Positions 27,077 through 36,605 are shown, numbered from the stretch's first letter. The stretch is DNA of 64,000 bases from Thalassospira sp. (GCF_002709775.1 NZ_PAQR01000054.1:79751-143750), one strand, 5' to 3'. Notes: a model not told the origin generated them from the letters alone. Program-made: numbers and translations.

Positions 27077-27475
27077 ATGTTTGATATCGGCTGGACCGAA
27101 ATGGCTCTTGTGGCCGTCGTCGCACTGTTTGTCGTCGGCCCGAAAGAGCTACCGCATCTGCTGTATAAATTGGCGGGTTACTGGAAAAAAGTGCGCGGTA
27201 TGGCGCGCGAATTCCAAAGCGGAATTGATGACATCATCCGCGAGGCGGAACTTGATGATCTGCGCAAGCAGGTCAACAGTTCACATAGCAACCCGACCGA
27301 TTTTCTAGAGAATAAAATCTCAAGCCCCAAAAGCGACGAGACAAAGACTGAGTCCAAGCCAAAAGCAGAGAAACCCGTCGAAAAGGCGGATACACCTGCG
27401 AAACCGGCCAAAGCGACGTCTGGTAAGTCCGCAGATGACAGCAAGAAGAAAGATCAGCCGGAGAGCCAGGCGTGA
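27077..27475 (+). CDS. tatB: Twin-arginine translocase subunit TatB
   Basis: The 132-residue protein starts MFDIGWTEMALVAVVALFVV with a single membrane helix, followed by GPKELPHLLYKLAGYWKKV and an amphipathic helix with the Glu-rich stretch REAELDDLRKQV typical of TatB. The C-terminal half is a charged Lys/Pro/Ala-rich tail. With TatC it forms the receptor for twin-arginine signal peptides. Its stop overlaps the GTG of tatC by 4 bases. Confidence 0.95.
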   Translation: MFDIGWTEMALVAVVALFVVGPKELPHLLYKLAGYWKKVRGMAREFQSGIDDIIREAELDDLRKQVNSSHSNPTDFLENKISSPKSDETKTESKPKAEKPVEKADTPAKPAKATSGKSADDSKKKDQPESQA

Positions 27476-28470
27476 ACATGCAATCGCATGACAGACAGAT
27501 GCCCATCATGGAGCATCTGATCGAGCTGAGAAACCGCCTGACCTGGGCGGTTCTTGCGCTATTCATTACATTCGGTGCTTGTTACTACTTCGTCGAGGAT
27601 ATCTACGGGTTCCTCGTACGGCCGCTTGCCGAAATCATGGGGCCGGACCGGCGCATGATCTATACGGCCCTGACCGAAGTGTTCTTCACTTACGTCAAGG
27701 TATCGTTCTTCGCTGCATGCTTTGTTTCCGCACCAGTATTCCTTGGTCAGTTCTGGGCCTTTGTCGCACCGGGGTTGTATAAAAACGAACGTTCGGCCTT
27801 TATGCCGTTCCTGTTCGCGACCCCGATCCTGTTCCTGATGGGCGGTGCGCTGGTCTATTACCTGATCATGCCGCTGGCCTGGAAATTTTTCCTGAGCTTT
27901 GAACAGGCGGGCGGCGCAGCCAACCTCGCGATCCAGCTTGAAGCCAAGGTCGGTGAATACCTTTCACTGGTGATGAAGCTGATCTTTGCTTTCGGGCTTT
28001 GCTTCCAGCTTCCGGTCCTGCTGACGCTGATGGCACGTGCTGGCATCGTGACCGCCGATGGGCTGGCACGCCGCCGGAAATATGCGATTGTGATTGCGTT
28101 CGGCTTTGCTGCGGTCCTCACACCGCCGGATTTGATTTCGCAGATCGGTCTGGGTATTCCGATTATCATTCTTTATGAAATCTCGATCATCATGGCCCGG
28201 ATTTCGGAGCGTAAGCGCGCCAAAGCCGCTGATGACGAAGACGACGAAGATGATGAAGCGGAGTCTGATGAAGACGAAGCACAAGCTGCTACCGGAACAA
28301 CGGTTGCAACATCTGGGGACAGCGTTGATGCGCAAGCAGAAGCCGCTGCATCCTATGATGATGGCCAGTCATCATTGACCCGATCTTCCGATGATGACAG
28401 CGATGCGCCAAAGCTGTCCGGACCGTCGAACAATGATGATGGCGAGGATGATTTCAACAACGCCCGTTGA
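27472..28470 (+). CDS. tatC: Twin-arginine translocase subunit TatC with long acidic tail
   Basis: TatC is the signal-peptide receptor core with six membrane helices. The N-terminal MEHLIELRNRL motif, FVAPGLYKNERSAFMPF, and AVLTPPDLISQ are diagnostic. The protein is 332 residues; the last 95 form an Asp/Glu/Ser-rich tail (DDEDDEDDEAESDEDEAQ) not present in the E. coli protein. GTG 27472 overlaps the tatB stop, and ATG 27478 two codons later is equally possible. A hairpin follows the gene. Confidence 0.95.
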   Translation: MNMQSHDRQMPIMEHLIELRNRLTWAVLALFITFGACYYFVEDIYGFLVRPLAEIMGPDRRMIYTALTEVFFTYVKVSFFAACFVSAPVFLGQFWAFVAPGLYKNERSAFMPFLFATPILFLMGGALVYYLIMPLAWKFFLSFEQAGGAANLAIQLEAKVGEYLSLVMKLIFAFGLCFQLPVLLTLMARAGIVTADGLARRRKYAIVIAFGFAAVLTPPDLISQIGLGIPIIILYEISIIMARISERKRAKAADDEDDEDDEAESDEDEAQAATGTTVATSGDSVDAQAEAAASYDDGQSSLTRSSDDDSDAPKLSGPSNNDDGEDDFNNAR

Positions 28471-28503
28471 TTGAAATTGTCAACCGAAACCGTCCGATTT
28501 GAC

Positions 28504-28526
28504 GGGGTGGACCTTGGGTCCACCCC
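28504..28526 (+). terminator. Hairpin after tatC
   Basis: Perfect 10-bp stem GGGGTGGACC / GGTCCACCCC with a TTG loop, 33 bp past the stop and 45 bp before serS. It lacks a T-run, so termination strength is doubtful. Confidence 0.5.
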
Positions 28527-28570
28527 ATCGTATAAAGCCACAAATAGATAGACTGACAGGGTGCCGTTCG

Positions 28571-29845
28571 ATGCACGACATTAAATGGATTCGGGACAAT
28601 CCCGAGGCTTTTGACGCAGCAATGACTGCGCGCAAACAGGACGTTACCGCACAGCGTCTGATCGATATCGACGTTGAGCGCCGCAAACTGATGACTGAAC
28701 ATCAGGAAATGCTGGCGCGCCGCAAGACGATCTCAGGTGAAATCGGCAAATTGCGCAAAAATGGCGAGAATGCTGACGACCTGATGGCCGAAATGGGCAC
28801 GCTCAAGGACAAGATCAAGGAAGCCGAGGACGGACAGGCATCGCTTAATGATCAGCTTGATCTTCTGCTGTCGTCCTTCCCGAACGTTCTCGATCCCGAA
28901 GTGCCGGTCGGTGAAGACGAAGATGACAATGTCGAAGTCAATCGTTGGGGTACGCCCGGTGAGTTTGATTTCAAGCCGCTTGAACATTTCGAGATTGGTG
29001 AAAAACTCGGCCTGATGGATTTCGAAACCGCCGCCAAGCTTTCGGGTTCGCGCTTTGTTATTCTGCGTGGCGGTCTTGCCAAGCTTGAACGTGCGCTTTC
29101 GCAGTTCATGATCGACCTGCACACGACCGAGCATGGTTATGAAGAAACCATCACGCCGATGCTCGTGCGCGACAATGCAGTGTTTGGCACTGGCCAGCTT
29201 CCAAAATTCGCCGAAGACCTGTTTAAAACGACCAATGATTACTGGTTGATCCCGACTTCTGAAGTCACCCTGACCAACCAGGTGGCAGACGAAATCGTTG
29301 ATCAGGCAGCGCTTCCGCTGCGTTACACCGCGCTGACCCAGTGTTTCCGCTCGGAAGCCGGTTCGGCCGGGCGTGATACCCGTGGCATGATCCGCCAGCA
29401 TCAGTTCTCCAAGGTCGAAATGGTTTCGGTGGTCGAGGCCGAGAAATCGGACGAGGAACTGACCCGCAAGACGCGTTGTGCGGAAACGGTTCTCGAACGC
29501 CTTGGTTTGCCGTATCGCACCGTGATCCTGTGCACCGGTGATATCGGGTTCTCCGCCACGAAAACCTATGACATCGAAGTCTGGCTGCCGGGGCAGGGCA
29601 AATATCGTGAGATTTCTTCCTGCTCGAACACCCGTGACTTCCAGGCACGCCGTATGAATGCGCGTTATCGTGCTGCTGGCGAGAAAAAGACCCAGTTTGT
29701 CCATACCCTGAACGGGTCTGGTCTTGCGGTTGGCCGTTGCCTGATTGCGGTGATGGAAAACTATCAGCAGGCAGATGGTTCGATCCGTGTTCCGGATGCG
29801 CTCAAGCCCTATATGGGCGGTCTCGAGGTTATCTCGGCGCGCTAG
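28571..29845 (+). CDS. serS: Serine--tRNA ligase
   Basis: The 424-residue class II synthetase charges tRNA-Ser and tRNA-Sec. The N-terminal long coiled coil (about 25-100) is followed by class II motif 2 ([20 protein letters not shown]) and motif 3 near the C-terminus ([19 protein letters not shown]). The frame is open upstream, but ATG 28571 ([15 protein letters not shown]) is the standard SerS start. surE follows 11 bp after the stop. Confidence 0.97.
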   Translation: MHDIKWIRDNPEAFDAAMTARKQDVTAQRLIDIDVERRKLMTEHQEMLARRKTISGEIGKLRKNGENADDLMAEMGTLKDKIKEAEDGQASLNDQLDLLLSSFPNVLDPEVPVGEDEDDNVEVNRWGTPGEFDFKPLEHFEIGEKLGLMDFETAAKLSGSRFVILRGGLAKLERALSQFMIDLHTTEHGYEETITPMLVRDNAVFGTGQLPKFAEDLFKTTNDYWLIPTSEVTLTNQVADEIVDQAALPLRYTALTQCFRSEAGSAGRDTRGMIRQHQFSKVEMVSVVEAEKSDEELTRKTRCAETVLERLGLPYRTVILCTGDIGFSATKTYDIEVWLPGQGKYREISSCSNTRDFQARRMNARYRAAGEKKTQFVHTLNGSGLAVGRCLIAVMENYQQADGSIRVPDALKPYMGGLEVISAR

Positions 29846-29856
29846 GACATACAGAC

Positions 29857-30624
29857 ATGCTCGATCTCACCAACGCACGTATCCTGATCAGTAATGATGA
29901 TGGCATTGACGCGCCAGGGATCAAGCTGCTCGAACAGCTCGCGCGCGAGTTTTCTGATGATGTCTGGGTGATTGCACCATCGATGGAGCAAAGCGGGGCG
30001 GGGCATTCCCTGACCCTGCGTCGCCCGTTGCGCATTCATAAGCGCGACGAACGGCACTTTGCCGTCGATGGCACCCCGACGGACTGCATTCTGCTTGGCC
30101 TGCAGCAGGTCATGCGTGACAGCCCGCCTGACATTGTTTTGTCCGGGATTAACCGGGGTGGCAACCTTGGCGAGGACGTGACCTATTCCGGTACCGTGGC
30201 CGCCGCCATGGAAGCAACGCTTCTGAATGTGCCGGCGGTTGCCTTTTCGCAGTATTTTGCCAGTGACATGATCGACTGGACGATTGCTGAAAAGTACCTG
30301 AAGGACGTTCTGGCGACTTTGGTCACCACGACCTGGCCCAAAGGCGTTCTGATCAACGTCAACTTCCCCGACCATGAAGCAAATGGCGGGGCAGAGGTCA
30401 AAATCGCCAAGCAGGGACAACGCAAGATCGGTGATCATATTGCCGAACGCCTTGATCCGCGTGGGGAGCCTTACTACTGGATCGGCGCCATTCAGTCCGA
30501 ACTGCCCGAGGACAACAAGGCTGATTTGCGTGTGATCGAACAGGGTAATATTTCGGTGCCCCCGATCAGCCTTGATTTCACCCATTACGAAACGTTTGAA
30601 AAACTGACGAAGGCCTTTCCGTGA
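29857..30624 (+). CDS. surE: 5'/3'-nucleotidase SurE
   Basis: The 255-residue metallo-phosphatase dephosphorylates nucleoside monophosphates and is linked to stress survival. Metal and active-site motifs are ILISNDDGIDAPGI, APSMEQSGAGHSLT, VDGTPTDCILLGL and LSGINRGGNLGEDVTYSGTV. It overlaps the pcm start by 4 bases (GTGA), the widespread surE-pcm pairing seen also in E. coli. ATG 29857 follows the serS stop by 11 bases. Confidence 0.97.
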   Translation: MLDLTNARILISNDDGIDAPGIKLLEQLAREFSDDVWVIAPSMEQSGAGHSLTLRRPLRIHKRDERHFAVDGTPTDCILLGLQQVMRDSPPDIVLSGINRGGNLGEDVTYSGTVAAAMEATLLNVPAVAFSQYFASDMIDWTIAEKYLKDVLATLVTTTWPKGVLINVNFPDHEANGGAEVKIAKQGQRKIGDHIAERLDPRGEPYYWIGAIQSELPEDNKADLRVIEQGNISVPPISLDFTHYETFEKLTKAFP

Positions 30625-31274
30625 ACGAGCCGGTGATTACGCGCGAAACCGCCATAGCCAATCTGCTGCAGATCCTTCGTGATGATGGTATTCACGATGA
30701 AACTGTGCTGTCGGCATTGTCGGAAATTCCCCGCGAATCCTTCGTAGCAGATCCGTTCGTCAGTCGGGCTTGGGAAAACGTTGCACTCCCGATCAGCAAG
30801 GGCCAAACGATCTCGCAGCCCTATATCGTCGCCCTGATGACCCAAGCGCTTGAGCTTAATGACCGCATGAAGGTCCTAGAGGTCGGCACCGGGTCTGGTT
30901 ATCAGGCGGCCATTCTCGCGAAACTGGCACGGCGCGTTTACACCCTTGAACGACACAAGCCACTTTTGCGCGAAGCCGAAGAAAAGTTCCGTGAACTGGG
31001 CCTTCACACCATATCGACCCTGCATGCCGACGGCGGGCTTGGCTGGAAGGCGCAGGCTCCGTTTGACCGCATTATCGTGACGGCTGCGGCACAGGACGTA
31101 CCGCCGGTGCTGGTCGACCAGCTTGCGGTTGGTGGGATTATGGTCGTTCCTGTGGGCGAGGTATCCCATACACAGCTGTTGCTACGTGTAACACGCACGC
31201 CGAGCGGCGTTGACGTGACCGAATTGATGCCGGTTCGGTTTGTTCCGATGCTGCCCGGAACCGAAGAATTCTAG
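30621..31274 (+). CDS. pcm: Protein-L-isoaspartate O-methyltransferase
   Basis: The 217-residue enzyme repairs isoaspartyl residues in damaged proteins using SAM. The catalytic GQTISQPYIVALM motif (residues 61-73, Ser65) and SAM motif I LEVGTGSGYQAAILAKLA are intact, unlike the paralogue at 6387. GTG 30621 overlaps surE by 4 bases, indicating coupling. The NlpD-like gene follows after 81 bp, reproducing a surE-pcm-nlpD order known from gammaproteobacteria. Confidence 0.96.
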   Translation: MNEPVITRETAIANLLQILRDDGIHDETVLSALSEIPRESFVADPFVSRAWENVALPISKGQTISQPYIVALMTQALELNDRMKVLEVGTGSGYQAAILAKLARRVYTLERHKPLLREAEEKFRELGLHTISTLHADGGLGWKAQAPFDRIIVTAAAQDVPPVLVDQLAVGGIMVVPVGEVSHTQLLLRVTRTPSGVDVTELMPVRFVPMLPGTEEF

Positions 31275-31355
31275 CCGCTACTACCCGATAAAAATCCATC
31301 GAAAGCACCCTGATGCTTACCGATTGTTAACCGCTGATCGGAGACAATCGAAAAC

Positions 31356-32411
31356 ATGATGGAAAATTGTGTCAAAAGCGCTGTTTATCACGGAAAACGC
31401 CTGCTGCTTGTCTGTGCGGCAAGTGCGGCGCTTGGTGGCTGTTTGCTCAATTCCGTTCCGGTGCCGGTGGTGTATGGCGATGGGGCCAGTTACAGCCCCT
31501 ATAGCATGCCAAAGCTTAAAAACGGCGAACGCGTCATCACCGTTGAGCCGGGTGATACTGTGTCGCAGCTGGCAGTGCGCTATCACATGGATTTTGTCCA
31601 GTTCACCCGGCGCAATGACCTTCGCGAGCCTTTTGTTATTTATCCGGGCCAGCGGCTTGTGCTGCCGCCCTGGACGCCGAACTATGACAGCATGCCGCCC
31701 GATACAGCCGTGGCATCCCGATCAACTACACCGACCAAAACCGTTACCATCGGCGGCAAGCGACAGGTGGTAAGTGTTCCGGCCAAAACGAAGAGCGCGC
31801 CGGTACGAACATCCCGCCCGACGACAACGGTTGCGCGTGTCTCGCCGCGTAATGGCGGCAGCATTCCAACGCCGGGGATCAAACCACAGGACTTCGCCGC
31901 AGCAGCCGAACGCCAGATGGCGTCTGCACGTAGCTGGCAGACCGATAGCAAACCGATGGCAGTTGCAGGGCAGGGCAGCAATGTGCGCCAAAACGTCGCC
32001 CTGGCAGAACCATCCGCCCGAAAGGGCTTTATCTGGCCAGTTCAGGGCAAGGTCGTTCTGAAATACGGCGCCGGGTCTGGAGGCCTGTTTAATGACGGTA
32101 TCAACATTCAAGCCAACCGTGGTACACCGATTCTGGCGGCAGAAAACGGCGTTGTGACCTATGTCGGTAACGAACTGCGCGGGTTTGGCAACCTGATCCT
32201 GATCAAGCACGCGGATAACTTCGTCACCGCCTATGCCCACACAGAAAGCCCGCTTGTGGCCCGCGGGGATGTGGTGACACGCGGGCAAAAGATTTCGACC
32301 GTTGGCACAACAGGGGCTGTGACCTTCCCGCAACTTCACTTTGAAGTACGTCAGGGCCGCAAATCATCGGACCCAATCAAGTTCCTGCCAAGCGTGATGG
32401 TATCGCGCTAA
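31356..32411 (+). CDS. nlpD: NlpD-like lipoprotein with LysM and degenerate M23 domain
   Basis: This 351-residue lipoprotein has a lipobox LGGC (about residues 26-29), a LysM peptidoglycan-binding domain (about 61-108, VEPGDTVSQLAVRYHMDFVQ), a low-complexity linker, and a C-terminal M23/LytM domain (about 227-351). In active M23 peptidases the first zinc motif is HxGxD; here it is NDGINI, and the first His and Asp are gone, while the late LHFEV remains. This matches NlpD-type amidase activators, which lack zinc and stimulate AmiC-like amidases at the septum. The surE-pcm context supports the name. Confidence 0.9.
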   Translation: MMENCVKSAVYHGKRLLLVCAASAALGGCLLNSVPVPVVYGDGASYSPYSMPKLKNGERVITVEPGDTVSQLAVRYHMDFVQFTRRNDLREPFVIYPGQRLVLPPWTPNYDSMPPDTAVASRSTTPTKTVTIGGKRQVVSVPAKTKSAPVRTSRPTTTVARVSPRNGGSIPTPGIKPQDFAAAAERQMASARSWQTDSKPMAVAGQGSNVRQNVALAEPSARKGFIWPVQGKVVLKYGAGSGGLFNDGINIQANRGTPILAAENGVVTYVGNELRGFGNLILIKHADNFVTAYAHTESPLVARGDVVTRGQKISTVGTTGAVTFPQLHFEVRQGRKSSDPIKFLPSVMVSR

Positions 32412-32413
32412 CG

Positions 32414-32446
32414 AAAACACCCGGACGTTCTGCCCGGGTGTCTTTA
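32414..32446. terminator. Bidirectional terminator between nlpD and the DUF815 gene
   Basis: Stem ACACCCGG / CCGGGTGT with a 9-nt loop between convergent genes. There is TCTTTAT on the plus side and TTTTCG on the minus side. Confidence 0.75.
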
Positions 32447-32472
32447 TCTGAACAGCTTATGTGACGGCGTTG

Positions 32473-33336
32473 CTAGTCGATGGACTTGCCCAGTTCACCT
32501 GCAACTTCCTGAATGAACTGCCATGCGACACGACCGGAACGGCTGCCGCGCGTAACGGTCCATTCCTTGGCGCGTGCGTGCAATTCTTCGGTCGGGATGT
32601 CGAGTTTGAATTCCTTCGCATAGCCTTCGATGATCTCGAAATAGACATCCTGCGAGATGTTGTGGAAACCTAGCCACAGACCGAAACGATCCGAGAGCGA
32701 GACCTTTTCCTCGACCGCTTCGGACGGATTGATCGCCGTGGAGCGTTCATTTTCGATCATATCGCGCGCCATCAGATGACGACGGTTGGATGTGGCATAG
32801 AAAATAACGTTCTTGGGTCGGCCCTCGATCCCGCCATCCAGCACGGCTTTAAGCGACTTATAGCTTTCATCATGCATGTCAAAGGACAGGTCATCGCAGA
32901 ACAGAATGGTCCGGCGGCCGCTGTCTTGCAGGATATGCAACAGATCGGGCAGGGTCGGGATGTCTTCGCGATGAATTTCAACCAGTGCCAGCGATGCCGG
33001 GTTTTCGGCGTTGATCTTGGCGTGCATCGCCTTGACGATGGAACTTTTGCCGGTCCCGCGCGCGCCCCAAAGCAGCGCGTTGTTGGCAGGCAGGCCATCG
33101 GCAAAGCGTTTGGTGTTGTTATAAAGGATTTCTTTTTGCTGCCCGATGCCTTGAAGAAGGCCGATATCAACGCGGTTGACGTTACGCACCGGCTGCAAGT
33201 AGCTGGCTTGTGCCTGCCAGACAAAGGCATCTGCGGCACTCAGATCATTCTCGGACCGTGCCGGGGGCGCTATACGCTCAAGCGCTGTGGCAATGCGTTC
33301 AAGGGTAGGCAAAAGCTTGTCGAAATCGCTACTCAT
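32473..33336 (-). CDS. DUF815-family AAA-type ATPase
   Basis: The 287-residue P-loop ATPase has Walker A GARGTGKSS (91-99), Walker B ILFCDDLSFD, a sensor motif IFYATSNRRHL and an arginine-rich DRFGLWLGFH segment. These match the conserved DUF815 (YcaA-like) family, of unknown function. ATG 33336 (MSSDFDKLL) is preferred to the frame opening 60 bases upstream. It converges on nlpD and is divergent from yajC. The cellular role is unknown; the AAA core suggests remodelling or loading of a partner. Confidence 0.87.
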   Translation of the reverse strand: MSSDFDKLLPTLERIATALERIAPPARSENDLSAADAFVWQAQASYLQPVRNVNRVDIGLLQGIGQQKEILYNNTKRFADGLPANNALLWGARGTGKSSIVKAMHAKINAENPASLALVEIHREDIPTLPDLLHILQDSGRRTILFCDDLSFDMHDESYKSLKAVLDGGIEGRPKNVIFYATSNRRHLMARDMIENERSTAINPSEAVEEKVSLSDRFGLWLGFHNISQDVYFEIIEGYAKEFKLDIPTEELHARAKEWTVTRGSRSGRVAWQFIQEVAGELGKSID

Positions 33337-33499
33337 CGGGGCCTCTTGGGGGTTTCTTGTTCCGGTGACGTTTTTTGTTGGCCGGAAAGCTAGCACATCA
33401 GCAAGTCAATGGAAGTCTTTGTTATAAGGACTTTCGTGCAACGCAAGGTGAACAAAAGCACACAAGTGTTGATTTTAGTGCTTTAAAACCGGTTCTCCC

Positions 33500-33527
33500 T
33501 TGCTTTGGCGCAACACCCCGTTATATT
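33500..33527 (+). promoter_or_regulatory. Putative promoter of yajC
   Basis: TTGCTT, a 16-bp spacer and TATATT, giving a start near 33534, about 37 bp before the yajC ATG. The remaining divergent gap (33337-33499) shows no other gene. Confidence 0.6.
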
Positions 33528-33570
33528 CCGGCAGTTGATATTTTTTGTTCTGAGGGATTAGGAGTTCCTA

Positions 33571-33948
33571 ATGTTTATTTCGACGGCTTACGCTCAGGCC
33601 GCTGGTGGTGCAGATGGTGCGGGTGCGCTGATGCAGTTTGCACCGCTGATCCTGATTTTTGTTGTTTTCTATTTCCTGCTTATTCGTCCTCAGCAGAAAA
33701 AGCAGAAAGAACATAAAGCAATGCTCGATGCGATCCGTCGCGGCGACAAGATTGTTACCGCTGGTGGCCTGATTGGTACCGTTGCCAAGGTTGTTGGCGA
33801 TGATGAACTGTCGGTCGAGATCGCTGATGGCGTCAAAGTTAAAGTAGCACGCGGCATGGTTTCCACGGTTCTTTCGAAAACCGAACCTGCCAAAAGCGAC
33901 GCGAAAGACGACAAAGAAGAAAAAGAAGAAGAGACCAAGAAAGACTGA
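33571..33948 (+). CDS. yajC: Preprotein translocase accessory subunit YajC
   Basis: The 125-residue protein has one membrane helix (about 19-40, LILIFVVFYFLLIRPQQKK) with the diagnostic RPQQKKQKEH sequence after it and a small cytoplasmic beta domain. The C-terminus is a Lys/Glu-rich tail. It joins SecDF to the SecYEG channel. Its Shine-Dalgarno AGGAG sits within a short inverted repeat that reaches the start codon. A hairpin separates it from secD. Confidence 0.95.
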   Translation: MFISTAYAQAAGGADGAGALMQFAPLILIFVVFYFLLIRPQQKKQKEHKAMLDAIRRGDKIVTAGGLIGTVAKVVGDDELSVEIADGVKVKVARGMVSTVLSKTEPAKSDAKDDKEEKEEETKKD

Positions 33949-33961
33949 TCTCTTCGTATCA

Positions 33962-33992
33962 AGCGAGGCGGGGCACAAGGCTCCGCCTTCTT
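33962..33992 (+). terminator. Hairpin between yajC and secD
   Basis: Imperfect stem AGGCGG-GGC / GCT-CCGCCT with an ACAAG loop and TTCTTGCATTTT after it, 14 bp past the yajC stop. It could lower secD expression relative to yajC. Confidence 0.55.
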
Positions 33993-34032
33993 GCATTTTG
34001 CCGGTGGCCTGAAGCGGTACCCAATACCCGTT

Positions 34033-34051
34033 GTTCCAAGAATCTTGGAAC
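34033..34051. promoter_or_regulatory. 19-bp inverted repeat upstream of secD
   Basis: GTTCCAAGA-A-TCTTGGAAC has perfect 9-bp arms around one base, 39 bp before the secD ATG. It may be an operator or an RNA hairpin. No regulator is recognised. Confidence 0.4.
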
Positions 34052-34090
34052 CAGACCTAGGTTGACCCTGACAGATCCGGTCACAAAAAC

Positions 34091-35656
34091 ATGCTTTATT
34101 TTACCAAATGGAAAGCAGCACTGGTCCTTCTGGTGTGTGCATTGGGCGTCATTTATGCGGCGCCGAACTTCCTGCCGTCGGGCACGTTCCCGACTGAATC
34201 CAGTTACCTGCCGGGCAAGCAGATCAATCTTGGCCTGGACCTTCGTGGCGGCTCGCACATGTTGCTTGAAGTCGACACCGACAGTGTTCTGCGCGAACGT
34301 TATGATGCCCTTGCTGATGCAATCCGCACCGAACTGCGTCAGGAACAGATCCGTAACCGCCCGCGTGAAGCCACGGAAAATGGTGCCGAAATCACCATTC
34401 TGCGGCCAGAAGATGTCGAAAAGGCCCGCGAAATTGCGCGTACGGCTGAACCGAATACCGAACTGAGCGGCGAGGGCAACAATATCGTTGTCACCTATAA
34501 CGAGGTTGCTTACCGCGAACTGATCGACCGTGCGATTGCGCAGTCCCTTGAAGTTGTCCGTCGTCGTGTTGACGAACTGGGCACCACGGAACCGTCAATC
34601 CAGCGTCAGGGTGAAAACCGTATCGTTGTACAGGTGCCGGGTCTTGATGATCCGTCACGCCTGCGTGCCATCCTTGGCCGTACTGCAAAGATGAACTTCC
34701 ATCTTGTGAACAACGAAAAAACCGCTGCTGATGCACGTGCGACCGGCCTTCCGCCGGGAACCATGATCCTGCCGTCGGCAGATGAAGGTGACGGCATCCG
34801 TGAATATCTGATTGATCGCCGCATTGTTGTGTCGGGTGACAACCTTGTTGATTCCCAGCCGACCTTCAGCGACGGCCGCCCGGTTGTATCATTCCGCTTT
34901 GATGCGGCCGGTGGTGCACGCTTCGGCGATATCACCAGCAAAAATTCCGGTCGTGGTCTTGCCATTGTTCTTGATGGCGAAGTGATTTCCGCACCGCGCA
35001 TCAATGAACCGATCCTTGGTGGTAATGGCATCATTACCGGCCAGTTCAGCGTTCAGGAAGCCAACGATCTTTCGCTTCTGCTGCGTGCGGGCGCCTTGCC
35101 GGCACCGATGCAGATCCTTGAAGAACGTTCGGTCGGTCCGGGCCTTGGCCAGGATTCGGTCGAGGCAGGTGAATTTGCCGCCGTCCTTGGTCTGGTCTTC
35201 GTGATTGCCTTCATGGTGATCAGCTATGGCCGATTTGGCATTTATGCCGATATTGCGCTTATGATGAACCTGATCCTGGTTTTGGCGGTGATGTCTGTAC
35301 TTCAGGCGACACTGACCCTGCCGGGGATCGCAGGTATCGTTCTGACAGTCGGTATGGCGGTTGACGCCAACGTTCTGATCTTTGAGCGTATCCGCGAGGA
35401 ACGGCGAAACGGACGATCGATCATCAATTCGATTGATGCCGGTTATCGTAGTGCCATGTCGACCATTCTTGATGCCAACATCACGACCTTGATTGCAGCG
35501 CTTGTGCTGTTCAGCTTTGGCTCCGGTCCGATCAAGGGCTTTGCCGTGACGCTGGCGATCGGGATTATCACCTCGATGTTCTCGGCGATCTGGCTGACCC
35601 GTTTGCTGATTGCAACCTGGGTCAAGCGCAGCCGCCCGACCGAGCTGGTTATTTAA
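34091..35656 (+). CDS. secD: Protein translocase subunit SecD
   Basis: The 521-residue RND-like protein has six membrane helices: the first near 10-28, then a large periplasmic domain (about 35-345) and the C-terminal five-helix bundle with GIAGIVLTVGMAVDANVLIF. The conserved LGLDLRGGSHMLLEVD motif lies near residue 46. It uses the proton gradient with SecF to pull proteins across the membrane late in Sec export. secF starts 19 bp after its stop. Confidence 0.97.
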   Translation: MLYFTKWKAALVLLVCALGVIYAAPNFLPSGTFPTESSYLPGKQINLGLDLRGGSHMLLEVDTDSVLRERYDALADAIRTELRQEQIRNRPREATENGAEITILRPEDVEKAREIARTAEPNTELSGEGNNIVVTYNEVAYRELIDRAIAQSLEVVRRRVDELGTTEPSIQRQGENRIVVQVPGLDDPSRLRAILGRTAKMNFHLVNNEKTAADARATGLPPGTMILPSADEGDGIREYLIDRRIVVSGDNLVDSQPTFSDGRPVVSFRFDAAGGARFGDITSKNSGRGLAIVLDGEVISAPRINEPILGGNGIITGQFSVQEANDLSLLLRAGALPAPMQILEERSVGPGLGQDSVEAGEFAAVLGLVFVIAFMVISYGRFGIYADIALMMNLILVLAVMSVLQATLTLPGIAGIVLTVGMAVDANVLIFERIREERRNGRSIINSIDAGYRSAMSTILDANITTLIAALVLFSFGSGPIKGFAVTLAIGIITSMFSAIWLTRLLIATWVKRSRPTELVI

Positions 35657-35675
35657 GGAAGGGAACAGGGAAGAT

Positions 35676-36605
35676 ATGAAACCTTTGCATCTTATCCCGG
35701 ATGACGTGAACGTCCCGTTCCTTAAATTCCGGAAGATTTTCTATATCGTGTCTTTGGTAATGGTGCTGGCATCTGTTGGCATGTTCTTTACCAAGGGACT
35801 TAACTTTGGCATCGATTTCCGTGGCGGTATTCTGGTCGAAATCAAGACCAATGGCCCGGCGGATATCAATGCGCTGCGTGACAATCTAGGCAGTCTTGGC
35901 CTGGGTGACGTTTCCATTCAGGAATTCGGCGAGCCGGATGACGTCCTGATCCAGTTGCAGCGTCAGGACGGCGAAGAAGAAGCCCAGATGGCCGCCCTTG
36001 CTGCTGTCACCAAGGCCCTTGGCGATGATGTCACCATCCGCAGAAGCGAGCTTGTCGGCCCGAAAGTCGGTAGCGAGCTTAAGGAAGCAGGCGTCTATTC
36101 GGTCGTGATCTCGCTGTTCCTGATCATGGTCTATATCTGGATCCGGTTTGAATGGCAATTTGCTGTCGCATCTGTTGCCGCGTTGCTTCATGACGTGCTG
36201 ATCACCATTGGCTTCTTTGTCATTACCGGTGTTCAGTTCGATCTGGCAACCTTGGCGGCAGTCCTGACAGTTGCGGGTTATTCAATCAACGATACCGTAG
36301 TTGTCTTTGACCGTATCCGTGAATATCTGCGCAAGTTCCGCAAGATGGAAATTCCAGATCTTCTGGATCTGTCGATCAACTCGACGCTTTCCCGTACGAC
36401 CATGACGTCCTTTACGACGTTGCTGGCGCTGATTGCCTTGTTCGTGTTCGGTGGCGAAGCAATCCGTGGTTTCACCATGGCATTGATCTTCGGCATCGTG
36501 ATCGGGACCTATTCTTCGATCTGTGTGGCATCACCGCTGCTGGTGGTCCTGCGCCTTAAGCGCAAGATCCCCGAAGCAGAAGAAGGTCAGGAAGCCAACG
36601 CCTGA
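35676..36605 (+). CDS. secF: Protein translocase subunit SecF
   Basis: The 309-residue partner of SecD has six membrane helices. LNFGIDFRGGILVEI (the SecF counterpart of the D1 motif) and LTVAGYSINDTVVVFDRIRE are characteristic. ATG 35676 is preceded by GGGAACAGGGAAGAT. A strong terminator follows, so the downstream DMT transporter is transcribed separately. Confidence 0.97.
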   Translation: MKPLHLIPDDVNVPFLKFRKIFYIVSLVMVLASVGMFFTKGLNFGIDFRGGILVEIKTNGPADINALRDNLGSLGLGDVSIQEFGEPDDVLIQLQRQDGEEEAQMAALAAVTKALGDDVTIRRSELVGPKVGSELKEAGVYSVVISLFLIMVYIWIRFEWQFAVASVAALLHDVLITIGFFVITGVQFDLATLAAVLTVAGYSINDTVVVFDRIREYLRKFRKMEIPDLLDLSINSTLSRTTMTSFTTLLALIALFVFGGEAIRGFTMALIFGIVIGTYSSICVASPLLVVLRLKRKIPEAEEGQEANA

